A stretch of 64,000 nt of DNA from Ignelater luminosus (lineage: Eukaryota > Arthropoda > Insecta > Coleoptera > Elateridae). A program made the translations under genes and the position numbers. Positions 12,442-24,200 of the stretch are shown here, piece after piece. The notes below the pieces were generated by a model. That model saw only the letters and a program-made list of their open reading frames with translations. It made no database searches and was not told the DNA's origin. How positions within the stretch are numbered: position 1 is the stretch's first letter; the number at the start of each line of letters is the position of its first letter. The DNA lies in NCBI GenBank assembly GCA_011009095.1, contig VTPC01008495.1, positions 31,052 through 95,051 of the forward strand. The letters are read 5' to 3'.

Positions 12442-13404
12442 AATTAATAGATTATATTATTTCTCTGTACTTATTACTATTATGATTGATGTGTGGTTAA
12501 AACTGCTAACAATGCTATAATAACCTTAATAATGTGCTGCATCTTTTTAAATATATGTTAACGTCCCACTTAACCCTTATAATAAAATAGCAATTTGTGC
12601 TCTCTTTCATGCACTTACATAATTAATCACAAATACTTCATGTAAAATCAACTACATTATGATATAGGCCTCATAATATACAAGAGCAAAGAGCTATTAA
12701 ACAATAAAATTCACCCCATAGAAATCTTAAAACGATAACTAGAGGCGGTAATGTAGTCAGCTTTTAAGAATTGATATGATTTACGCAATGTTGTACCGAT
12801 GTACGTTATTATATACAAAAATATAAAATTAATAAATTGTAGACTATAATTACATTAGATATTTTATATTAATCATACTTCCTGATTTGATGGTCGTATG
12901 CAAATTCAAAAATATTTACAACTATTGAACACCACAGTTTTGACATCATTGTGCAATATTTCTCGATATTAAAATGTTATGATATTTATCAAATAGCACA
13001 AATTAGGCCCATAAATGAACATTAGAATTAACTGTATTATATTATTAAATATATTTCGATTATTATTAAAAAGGAAAAATTAATATATGTTTACTTAATG
13101 TACTAATAATAATATTGCACCACTAAAAGCACTTTTTTTAAAACATTATTTAGCATTTTATTATTTTTTACTTATCATTAACAAATAATATATTTAATAA
13201 TTTAATACAAAACTCAAAAAGAAATGAAAACAAAAAATTTCCTAAAGAACTAAATCTACTTTTATTATAGATTGTGCGTTAAAAATTAATTAAATACAGA
13301 CCAAAAAGCATTCGCTGTATAATTAAAGGTTGTTTATAATTTTGACTTTTGACATTTAACATAACCTCAAAACCAATCTATATTATAACCTCAATCTGTT
13401 ACAT
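12442..13404. other. AT-rich spacer between the convergent kinase and synthetase genes
   Basis: Nearly pure AT-rich DNA with many AATAAA and TTTATT hexamers on both strands. No reading frame of note. It holds the 3' ends of both neighbouring transcripts, which may overlap. Confidence 0.6.
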
Positions 13405-13410
13405 TTTATT
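13405..13410 (-). terminator. poly(A) signal of glutamine synthetase
   Basis: AATAAA on the minus strand, about 165 bp after the stop at 13574-13576. A second one at 13261-13266 is an alternative. Confidence 0.5.
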
Positions 13411-13573
13411 TAATTTTTAATCACACAATGACTATAAAAAACCATTTAACATATTTAGTAACTGATTAAAATATTCATACATTGTATAATATATTTGTCA
13501 TTAACTAAATTAAAATAGATAATCTTTAATAATTATATAATTGAAAGACTTCGAGGAACAATTTTTCTTGAGC

Positions 13574-16272
13574 TTATTCGTCTAAAATACAGGTCCTTAC
13601 TAGAGCTTCCGCAACAGAATAAGGATCACAGTTAGATGCTGGTCTTCTGTCTTCAAGATAACCTTTCTTGTCTTCTGCACAACCTCTTGGTATACGTATG
13701 CTAGCTGCGCGATTAGCTACACCTAAATAAAAAACAAACACAAAATTAATTAAAAATTTTATTTACTCTTTTAATAATAATAAAAGACTTACCTGCACTA
13801 AAGTCATGGATAGATGAAGTTTCATGTCTGCCAGTCAAACGACGTTCATTGTCTTTTCCCCCTTTAGGATCGTAGGCCTGGATGTGTCTCAGATGATGTC
13901 TGCTGAGCTTATCAATAGCTTTCTCAATTTCACTAAAATAATAGGGAAAAGAATTTAACAAATTATTGATCTACAATAATTAAAAATTTCCAACTGGAAT
14001 TATAAAGAAGAGTACAGACAAATCAATAAAATTTCTATTTTGGTGCATTTAAAATCCATTAAGGCTTTTATTGTATGAAACGTCAATAGTAACTAACTAA
14101 ACATGTGCATGCACATAAAGAATAATTATTTCAATCCTTAATTTGCTAATTGTACATGCAAGTACTTAGTACAATGATAAAAGCTGAACAAGGGGATATC
14201 TCGTACACTCAAATAGCTTAATTAAAACATCCTTTTTATGAGCTCTATTTTTCAACGAATCTATCACTGTTATGAGGAAGTTAATATATAATACTACTAC
14301 GTAATGACCTCCCTGAAGGTTGCAATTACTATTACAAGTGTAATTGCTGGTTTTTTATTATAATAATATCAAGGTTATCAAATTGTTTTAGAAAACATAT
14401 AAAATTGTTATTAACTTACATAATTCCATTTTCTTCCCTCATGGCCTTAGTTGAGAAGTTAGTGTGTGCACCAGCTCCATTCCAATCACCTTCCATTGGT
14501 TTAGGATCTAAAGTAGCGATAACACCAAACTCTTCAGCAACACGATGTAAAATGAAACGCGACATCCACAACTCATCGGCTATATCTATACCCTCACATG
14601 GTCCCACTTGAAATTCCCACTGGACAAAATGTTTTATTAACTATGAATTTTAAAAAGTAATTTGAAACTTACTTGAGCTGGCATAACTTCAGCATTAGAA
14701 CCAGAAATATTAATACCAGCATAAAGACATGCTCTATAATGAGCTTCAACAATATCACGCCCGTAAACTTTATTAGCACCTACACCACAATAATAAGGGC
14801 CTTGAGGGCCTGGAAAACCATTCTTAGGCCAACCTAAAGGTCTAAGATCCATGTCTAACAAAGTATATTCTTGTTCTATTCCAAACCATGGTTTATGATC
14901 TTTTGCTGCCTCCATCGCTTTAAGGCAATTATACCTATGATTTGTTTCTGTAATTAAAAAGGGACGTTCATTAAAATTGTTGGTGGTAAATGTAAGAACG
15001 AAATTACCTGTTGGTTTTTTATTATATTTGTATGTATCACAAAGGACTAATTTGTTGTTTCCTCTACGGAAAGGATCATTATAGATAGCTACAGGATAAA
15101 GATATGTATCTGAATTTGTGCCTTCGGCTTGGTACGTTGAACTCCCATCATAATTCCAAATGGGTAATTCTGAAAAGAATTATTTAAGGAAACTTTGTAA
15201 ATTGATCCATAAATAATATTTAGTTTATGCAGAATGGAGCCCCATCTTTCTGTTTAATTAAAATACTAAATAGAATTTTATAAAATATTAATTTATTCAA
15301 TGAATCTTAAGTGGAAGTTAACAAAATTACGCACACGTAACAAAGTAAATCTTAATGAAGTAGTTTTATACGTTGTGTAAGTTAATGACAATATCATAAC
15401 CTTAACCTACATACAATTATGAGATGTTAAATCTTAACCATCCTAATATGTGTAAATTATTTAGAGTAACCTCTTTGAAATTATTCTTTTTTAAAAGGCC
15501 ATAAAAATGTTGAATTTCATTTACATTTGAAATATGATTTCATATATACAGGGTGTTCATTAGAATGTTGCTTTGTTAAAATTTTTAATCAATAATCATT
15601 GTGATATGCTTGGTTTGGTTTGGTTTGGTCATTAATGTAAATCAATTTTTTTTGTAAATTAACAAAAGTCAAATTCACTTTGACTTCACGAAGTCATAAA
15701 TAATAAAATGTGATGAGTTTGTTCTTGACCTATGACAACAAGATTTATAAAATGTTAAAGGGGCTATTAGAAGACTGCGAATTATTTTTAAAAGACAGGA
15801 TTAAAGTTTATTTCTGTGCTCGCCAAAGATTAATTAAAATTTGATCGCTATATAATGTTATATCTGCAAAGTGTATCCTGAACAATTGAAAGTTGAAACA
15901 AGTTTGCGCTTCTATAACTTTTGTTTCATTTATTTATTCTTTTTTTATTCATATAGCCAATAACAGAAATTTTTATCACAATAAATTTGTTTTATTCGAA
16001 ACAAGAATGTCACAATGAAAACGTATTTTTAAAGAATTAGGATATAAAACCGCAAGGGAAAGAAATAAAAACAGAAGAATAAACTTACCTTCAGGTTTTG
16101 TTGGTACAAAATCTACAGTACGTGTTTTGGCTCTCAAATTTTCTCCTGTCCCATCAATCCAGACATACATACATTGTACTTTTCCATCAGGAAGAGGTAA
16201 ATCCAGATATTTGTTGCTCACTGTTTTATTTAACGCCGCGTTCGGCGAATGTTCCAACGTTGGATTAGGCAT
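13574..16272 (-). CDS. Gs2: glutamine synthetase, cytosolic Gs2-like (EC 6.3.1.2)
   Basis: Joins ammonia to glutamate using ATP. Minus-strand exons are 16272-16089, 15169-15008, 14947-14673, 14619-14420, 13932-13793 and 13722-13574; introns are 919, 60, 53, 487 and 70 bp. Phases join perfectly into 369 aa, the length of Drosophila Gs2. The beta-grasp domain has WIDGTGE (38-44) and WNYDGSS (66-72). The catalytic domain has [12 protein letters not shown] (metal ligands E140 and E142), [15 protein letters not shown] (E202, E209), NGAGAHTN (H259), the [11 protein letters not shown] flap (R305, flap glutamate E311), [11 protein letters not shown] (R325, R330) and [14 protein letters not shown] (E344, R346). 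These match the human residues with an offset of 6. There is no mitochondrial leader, so the cytosolic form is most likely. The first exon shown begins at a splice acceptor (AG at 16280-16279) six bases before this ATG. If the ATG at 17857 is used, the protein gains Met-Tyr-Gly. Confidence 0.97.
15546..15555. repeat. transposon-end-like decamer in a glutamine synthetase intron
   Basis: ATACAGGGTG is identical to the terminal decamer of the MITE at 57494-57820 and lies in the 919-bp first internal intron. No partner end was found nearby, so this is at best a truncated copy. Confidence 0.3.
15611..15629 (+). repeat. (TGGTT)n microsatellite, four units
   Basis: Four near-complete TGGTT units in the 919-bp intron of glutamine synthetase. 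Confidence 0.8.
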
Positions 16273-17854
16273 GCCGTACTGTAACAAAAGAACGAAACGT
16301 AAATTTCAATTTTTTTCGACTTTTAAAATTGCAAAATTTATTTCTTTCTCAAAATGAGAATTCTAAATTCTTTTAGTTAGGTACATACCCCCATATTGCC
16401 GGTTAAAGAACAAACCTTTCGTACTCAAACTGATACTTCCAGGTTTATCAAGACAACTGACATTTAAATAAAACTGCACCTCCTTTAAATATGAATTCTC
16501 TATAAGAGCAGGTTCTCTCTAAACTCAATTAACGCGTTTCTGATACTATTCAACTTTGCTTGAACAAATAAAAATGTTTTAAAACGAGATAAAGAAAGTG
16601 ATAAGAGTGAGATGGGAAATGATGATAACCTTGTTAGCTCTTATGGTTTTAGAATAAATAAGAGACCAATGCTTGTTTTTAATTTATAAAAATATCCTTT
16701 TTAGAAACAGAAATTTCCACAGCACTCTATTATTTAAAAATATAATTTACAAGCTTTACGATAATCATTTGTCTAAATTGAAACTTTCAATTTTTTCCTT
16801 ATATTTTTTTTTTCGTAAAAGCCGGCCTTGTTTTACTATTTACTAATAGAATAAAAGCATTTAAAAACGTTTAGCATAACAATAATGTCTATTGACTAAA
16901 AAGTTGATTAGTACCAATTTAAACCCTGCACTCTTTACTAGATTTTACTGGTTGCTTTACATACGCATACCAGCATTTATTTAATTAACCTTCATAACAG
17001 AAACAATTTAAAGAAAATGAAAGTAAAAGAATTTTTAACATAAATTACAATCGTTTTGGCTTGTTTTTTTATTTTTTTAATCATGAACCTTAAACCCACT
17101 TTAAATTACGATAATTGCCTACCTTAAGTACCTTTCTGAACATCCTCTTAAGTACTGTTACATCATAATAATTATAGCAACAAGAAATCACAGAAAAACA
17201 CTAAAAATTCATTACATTGTTTGCTTCAAAAATCCATTATATGTAGATTGATAATTATTATGAAAAAAATAATTGATAAGAATAAAGTAGGTTTCGTGTG
17301 TAATGCTCGTTTCAAAATAATTTCAAAATCATCAAGTTGATAACCTCTTAACAAGTTTTTGTTATCTTGGCGAAGATCTAAAAAATTTTTTCGTTTCTAT
17401 GATGAATTTGTATTGTTAATAGGGATGTAAAATGGCTTTTTTGTCAATAAAATTATAATAAAAAAGTAAAAACTATTTTAATGGCGCGTACACACTAAAT
17501 GTAGCAAATAAAGAAATGTTCATTCATAAAAGTTGTTTGTTTTCTGTTTGTAATTACATGCGAAAAGAAAAATGATTTATTATAATTGTGAAACTTGTTT
17601 TTGACAAAAGCAGCTCGTCAAATAATTTTAATTTTAACAAATCATTCTTTGAGAATTTCTTTTTCGTTACTAGCCATTTGGATTGAACGGATCAGATTTA
17701 CAAAACCTAACGAAATAGATCCAAATAAATACCAGAGCGCCATTGCATATTACGGGCAAACAAAAAACGTTTTCAAGTCATAAACCCATAATTTATGCAA
17801 TCACAAAAATGCAGTTCGCATATAAATATTTACGATCAACCAACGAACACTCAC

Positions 17855-17930
17855 CATGGCGAGTGGGAGAAATGTTTGATAGTTGTAGGTCACCAGGTAG
17901 TAATTTTAATTTTTCTGCACACTTCCTCTT
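17855..17930 (-). other. probable first exon of glutamine synthetase
   Basis: On the minus strand the sequence reads CGCCATG|GTGAGTG: an ATG in good start context followed at once by a consensus splice donor (GT at 17854-17853). Joining it to the acceptor at 16279 gives a frame-preserving ATG-TAC-GGC-ATG, so the protein would start Met-Tyr-Gly-Met-Pro-Asn. The local sequence is less AT-rich than its surroundings. The upstream boundary is a guess; no TATA box was placed. The fit of the donor, the phase and the otherwise unexplained acceptor at 16279 supports it. Confidence 0.5.
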
Positions 17931-18319
17931 CTGATAGGCTCGCTATTAATAATATAATTACCATCGATAAAAATAACAGCTGAACATCATATTCAGAATA
18001 TTATTTGAGAAAATGTAGGAATCATTCAGGGACAAACCTTGCTATTTAACGTATCAAATACCATTTATTAATGTTAAGAATAAAGGAAATTTGCAGTAAT
18101 AGTTATTTACAGAATAAACAAAAGTTGACATTTATTTGTTTTAATCAAATTGCTTTGTAAATTCAATTTTGAGAAGAGTAGAAATAAACAATCAGGTTTT
18201 TTTCCTTACAAGATAAAAAAAAATGAACCCAAAGAAAATATTGACTTTCTACGGTACTTTATAATGCCATAGAGATGTTTTGCAAAATATTATCTCACTA
18301 GTATTGGTAGTCTTATGAG

Positions 18320-18610
18320 CGACGCTGAAATGTTTAGGAAAACATCATAGTGTCCATATGGAGAAAAATATCAGTCGTGCTGAAGATTTTCTTTAGAACA
18401 GAATCTTTTGATATGATAATCACATTGTTGAATTTCAAACTGGCTGTACTTTGATCTTCCCAAATGTTTCGCCAGCTTTTGCTCTGATTGATTCCAATTG
18501 ATACTACCTGTTGATATTGAGAAGTTTAGGAATATTTCATAGTTTCCCTATGGAAAAATGTCTTTCGCGCAAACCAGGCGTGTTGAAGATTTTCTTTAAA
18601 ACGGCTTTTT
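18320..18610 (+). repeat. diverged tandem duplication, period about 190 bp
   Basis: The block at about 18328-18405 (GAAATGTTTAGGAAAACATC ... CATATGGAGAAAAAT ... GCTGAAGATTTTCTTTA) recurs at about 18517-18603 (GAGAAGTTTAGGAATATTTC ... CCTATGGAAAAATG ... GTTGAAGATTTTCTTTA). The order of the shared words is the same in both. No coding content is apparent. Confidence 0.6.
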
Positions 18611-20715
18611 TATGATAAAAATTGTGCAAAAACAGTTCCTTCCTAAGTAAAGTGTCAAAAACACAATTTTCAATCATTTTGACTTGTCTTGATAGACCAA
18701 GCTAGATACAGAAAACTTGTCCATACAATTTTTACGGCTTTACTAAAGCTATACTATCAATTCCAATTTACAAAGGAAACTCTCAAACCCTTTCGACAAA
18801 GGTTATTATTATAATGCTCTTCGTGATGGCGTTGGTGGTTTTATCTCCATTGTGACTCTAGATTTGTCCTTCTTCAGAAAATGCTTTCAATTACATAATC
18901 TCTACATTTCTAAATCATAAAAAGAATTTTGACACAAAAGAGTTCGAAAACTCTAATATAGACCCATGAAACTACACCAGGAACTTAATTTTTTGCTCCA
19001 ATTAGATATTAGATAATAATTATTTAAATGTTTGTGTAACGTATGTTTTACAAAGTCATAACTATCAGAGCAATATGCAGATGACTGTTTTATGGATGAA
19101 CTGAGACATTTAAAAACCGTTTGCATAAATATTTGTCTTTTTATTAAAAACATGCATTCTGTATAACATAGAAAACAGTTGTGATTCAAAGAAAAGGTGA
19201 ATTCTCATAAATTAACCTTCTTCTCAGAAATTTAAATTATAAATGCAGACACAAGTGCTCTTCTAAAGACTCGACATACAAACCTGACCTTACCCGACCT
19301 TCATGTAAGGGTAAGTTAAGACAGAAACGACGGATGAAACAGCAGAACAATTTAATTATCATAATTTAACCTTAAGATTTCGTGACCTAATTAAGTGAGT
19401 GCACCTAATATATAACCTCAAATTCATTTCAAAGTTTTTCTCCTTTATTAATGTAAGTATTATTGGGGGTTAGCTTCGAACAATATATTATTACCAAAGG
19501 AAATTTTTCAGTTTAAAAATATTCTTCCAGAGTGAATTGAACTCCAATAGCAGCAATCATAATACACCAACTGGTTTATTTTAAACAAGAAACAAAACAC
19601 GAACGGGCTAGTAACTGCGACCATTTAGACTTTGGAATTCACGTGCTCCGTTTTTGCTTTTCTTTTATTAGCAATGAAGTCAAAAATATAAAAACTGGCT
19701 AGAAAAAATTTGTTCATTACAAAATCTAATTAAAGCTTGGAAGGTGTAGACTTTAACAGAATTAAAAGAAAGCACGTGGTAAACACGCTTAGCATGCATC
19801 GTGTTCACGTGAATGTTTTAACACACCACATTATACAGGGATCACATTTATATTAGTAATAAAACCCACATCCTCTCTTTTATTGGTAAATTAAAATTTT
19901 CATTCCTCTACTACGTCTATTATGTTTCAGCTACAGCAGCATCTCATGTCATAATATCTGCATAATTAAAACTTGACTCATTGTAATAAATAAATAATAA
20001 CACAATAATAATAAAAACAAACAAATAGTTTTTGTTACTATACCAAATGATTACTTCCGTTGTGTAACTAGTTAAGAAAGTAATAAAATTTCTTATCAAT
20101 TAAATTTAACGCCATTCTTAATATAAATAAATTTAGTAAATATCACACCTCGCTATTTTGTTTTTCATCAACTTTAACACTTTCTTATAAACAAAAACGG
20201 TCGTAAAATTTTTTGAAAGAAAAAATATTTTTACTTATCATATGTAGTTGTTTTTCGTGCTATGATAAAAATATTTGCTGGAAAACTGTCAGTGTACTAA
20301 CGGATTTAAATTCTTTTGTTTATTTGCGTTGTAAAACAATCGTTTCACTTTTATTGTTCTGTCTAAGAAATAATGCAGTTTAAAATAAAGATAAAAACAG
20401 CTGTTAAGTGTACCATACAATACGAAACAATAGTAAATAATGCTAACCTTGTGATAATTCAAGGCAACTTGATTATTATTTTATTATTCTTTTGTTTGGA
20501 CTTTTAAATACATACTCGAATTTTTACGTTTTTCCGACTTGCTTTTGATTTTAGGGAAAAATGTAAAAACGATCATAAAACTAAAAAACTCGCCAAGATA
20601 GCAACCAACATTCGTGAAAGTCCAATTGCAAAATATTAAGAACAACTAGAGAGCAATAGAAAAATAAAGAATACTTTGGACTGATCCATAAACCTTAATA
20701 AAACCAAAGAAGTAA

Positions 20716-20870
20716 GAACTAAAGATGTGATCGTTAACTAGAATGTGTCAACTACGTGCTTTGCCCTCTATTAACATTCCTAAAATAGAACTAAAGATGC
20801 GATCGTGAGTCGGGATGCTCCAGCTCTGGCAGGATAAGGTTGAACTTCAACCTTCATTAACTTTCTTACT
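20716..20870 (+). repeat. 72-bp diverged tandem duplication
   Basis: GAACTAAAGATG(T/C)GATCGT occurs at 20716 and 20788, and both copies continue into related sequence ending in an ATTAAC-TTCCTA-like word. Probably one old duplication event. Confidence 0.5.
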
Positions 20871-20987
20871 CCATTATCAATCATTAAAGCAACAGTCAGG
20901 AATTTCTTTCAAAATTAGACATTTGGAGTTTTGGTATTGTAGTTATATCCAAGTTATTGAATTTGGCAGTTTTTGGCCTTCCTTGTT

Positions 20988-21245
20988 TCATTGAGGATTT
21001 TCTATGACATTCTCCTGTATTTGGACGGATTTCCTGGCTTTTTTTCTGACATTTTTATTGCATAAATCAATTCTCTGACTATTCAAGATTTTCCCGATTA
21101 CTAGGTATTCCGCAGTTAGCCAGTAAGAGCTTAGTTTCATCCGTAAACAAAATACTTGCATCCTTGACTGCAATTTGAAAGTTTGAAAAATCCATTCGGT
21201 GAGTCATGGGTATCCAAAATAGTTATGTTTAGTATATGACTTTGC
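20988..21245 (-). mobile_element. possible non-LTR reverse transcriptase remnant
   Basis: A minus-strand frame reads MDFSNFQIAVKDASILFTDE followed by TKLLLANCG. This resembles the stretch of LINE reverse transcriptases that runs from INDF/L to the (Y/F)ADDTKLLL active-site box, with ADD changed to TDE. Frameshifts and stops follow. A Tc1/mariner catalytic box (FTDE) is the alternative. Short and decayed; only a translated search could decide. Confidence 0.35.
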
Positions 21246-24200
21246 TTTAGGGTTGTTTGTTTTGGATCAAAGTAATGGATTGTCTGAAAGCAAGCAACTG
21301 GTAGTCGATGCTTGTGTGATACAAGCTGAAAGATTTTGGCTTGTTCATATAGGCAAAGGTAATATGGTCCTTTACTCCTAAAGTGACTTTCTATTTTTTT
21401 TCCAAGTTGCTGAGTATAATAGTGTAACTGATGAATACTTGTGTGCTTAGATTGTTTGAATCACCATTTGAATTTGATTCTTTGTTAAGGTCCACGAACA
21501 TTGCACGATTTTTTTTTTGAGTACAATAATTGTTTTTCTCGTATTACAGAAATAGGTTATGTAGCAACAAGAACAAAATCATAAGTTGTGTTGAATCATC
21601 AAAAGTAAGCTGATGAGTTGTTAAATTAAAAGGTAAATTTACAAAAACAAAAGAAAAAGCAATGTTAAATAGTTATAAAATGATGCAGGATGCAGTAGCA
21701 AACCGCCAGTCACTAAAAACGATAATTGCTGTTGCATCAACTGCCGTGCCGGTTGTGGTAATTCCCCACATAACATTTTTTCCTGAGAAAAATATCGGTT
21801 TAATTTTTTAATTATATTCTATAAGGTTATACACAGAGGTCATTTTTATTATATTAATTTGTAGTTAATAGGTACCAAGCGCGTGATAAAACCGCAACAA
21901 ACCGGTCGTTCCCTTTGAAAGATCAAAATTAGGGGAAAAGCAATTAAAAACAAGGTAATCTATGGATTAAATAACACTGAAATCGTTATTGCATTGTTTT
22001 ACTATCAACAGTAAATTTAAATATGTTGCGTTTGTTTAAATAATGCATCCGTTTATTGTTCATTCTTTTCAAACAAGAAATTTTTTCTTTCTCATATTAC
22101 TGTAATATTTATCCATAGTGCACGAGGTAAATGTATGTCTCGTTTAAATAATTACACCAGATTGTTTTGTTTTCCGACATAAGCATTCGGTTAGAGATAA
22201 CACCACCAGATTAGAAGCAACATGTTTTTTCAGAATTCATGGAGGAAGATAATAGAAGATAAAAATGTATCAAATCACGCACAAAAACGACAGAAATCAA
22301 ACGTTAAAACTTCCTCTTACAATTTAGGTTATTTTCCTATTCGGCTGTTTTGTTCTTTAAAGAAGTCCTTTTGTAGGTTAACTGCATAACAAATGAAGAC
22401 AAAAATAATGTGTGTGACTTCATAGTTGCTATGGTAACCTTTCTTAATAACCAATCAGTAAATAAGATTCTTTTATTTTAGATTCATTTTGCTTCAATAA
22501 TTTTTCAGGTTAGAATCTTGAAGGTTAAAATTTCTTTCTGCCAATAAATTAGAAAGAAACCAATTGTTACAGCAAGATAGATAAAAAAGTTTAACCTTGG
22601 GAATGAGTTCAATATTCTTGATGCCATATACAGGCGCATTGATAACTTTTCAGTTGCTGACGTCAATAAGTAGAATTGGTTTACCTTTTTTTATCATCAC
22701 ACATTTTGTTGTTGAAAAAAATTATGTAATACACTTTGCTAATTTTGATTAACAAAGAATATCCATGTTTACGAAAATTTATAAAAACGCCCTCTATTAT
22801 AATAATGAAAAACCTAAAAATAACTGATTTTGAAAGAAAATTATCTTCAATAAAGTAATAAGAAGTTAAAATTACGTGCAATTTCCTCCCTTCTTTTTTG
22901 TTATCCTTATCAACTTGACTGTATCGGAAAGAGTTTTTAATGGAAAAAAGAAAAGTTTCTTCATTGCCTTTTAATATATTATTATACAACAAAATCGAAT
23001 TTCCTAAGTAAAACGCTTGCATTTTATCTCGCGAGTTTAATCTTGTATGGATTTAAAAGGGGAAGAAAAACGCAAACTTTGATCAATATAAAATGTGTGT
23101 TATGTGGTGCTGCTCTTGGTGCTTTTACATAAGTAAATAAAATCATTTTTGAACTATTTGTTTCGATTTCTCATTTGTTTTTTATTATTATATCATTTTA
23201 CTAATATTTTAGAATTTAATGTTTTGCTAATTTTCCAAGACAGTTCAACTCGTTAAGACAGTGTGTTTGCCCAAATAATTTATACAGACTAGAACCAATA
23301 AGGAATAAAAATTTTCAAAAAAGGTTTATTACAAAACTGTTTTGCTAAATGAAAAATGGCAAAATGAAAAAAAATAGTTTCCTAAATACGCAATTACGAT
23401 ACAAAAACACTGATTGGTATTGAAACATAATGACTGTATTAAGAATCAATGGCCAACATCAAGAAAAGGAAGGCCAAAACTATAAAAGTGTGCCAAAATT
23501 AAAGCAAAATCAAACTAAAACAAATGTAACCACTTAGAAGCAAAATAACTGAGAAATGACATGGCAAAAGAATTAAATTTTGCTTAAGAGATATTGATTA
23601 TCAACAGTTTCTAAAAGCAGACCTTAACCAAAGTAATCGACAATATCTGGTACCCCATTAGATGTGAAGAATCCAGGCATCTCGTTTTCTTGTACCCTGT
23701 TTGGGTCACGTTTCACAATCTTTTGACTTGTCTGTATTTATTTAACACTTTCGCTAAATTCCTAATCTGATAAGAACTCAGTCTCTATGTTGAGTGCTGC
23801 TTTTTCCAATTCCTACAAGGCTCTGTACTGTCGAAATATATTACTTGCCTTTAAATTTTTTGAATTTGTTAGTGTCCAAAACATTTGCTTCACGAGATAC
23901 GTAAAGAAGCTTCCTCTTATAGCATTTTGGACGCAAGATATTCTTACTTGTAACAACAATTTCAATATATGAAAACGACAAAAATAATTTGTCAAAATCT
24001 CCTATTAAAAAACCCAACAGGTCAAAGATCCAAATTCTCGTTTTATCCGAAATATCTTAATGTTTGGCCGAATACTATAAATGTTATAATTATACCAGAA
24101 CAATGATTATCAAATTATTGGAATTATAAAGAATGATATGATTCTTACAAATCAGTTCAAATGTAAGTATCAAATCCATATACTTGGCCAAAATCTAATA

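Larger units (their letters stand above)
17990..20980. other. gene-free region beginning the repeat-rich gene desert
   Basis: No exon recognised. It contains the diverged duplications at 18320-18610 and 20716-20870; the rest is AT-rich unique-looking sequence. Confidence 0.5.
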
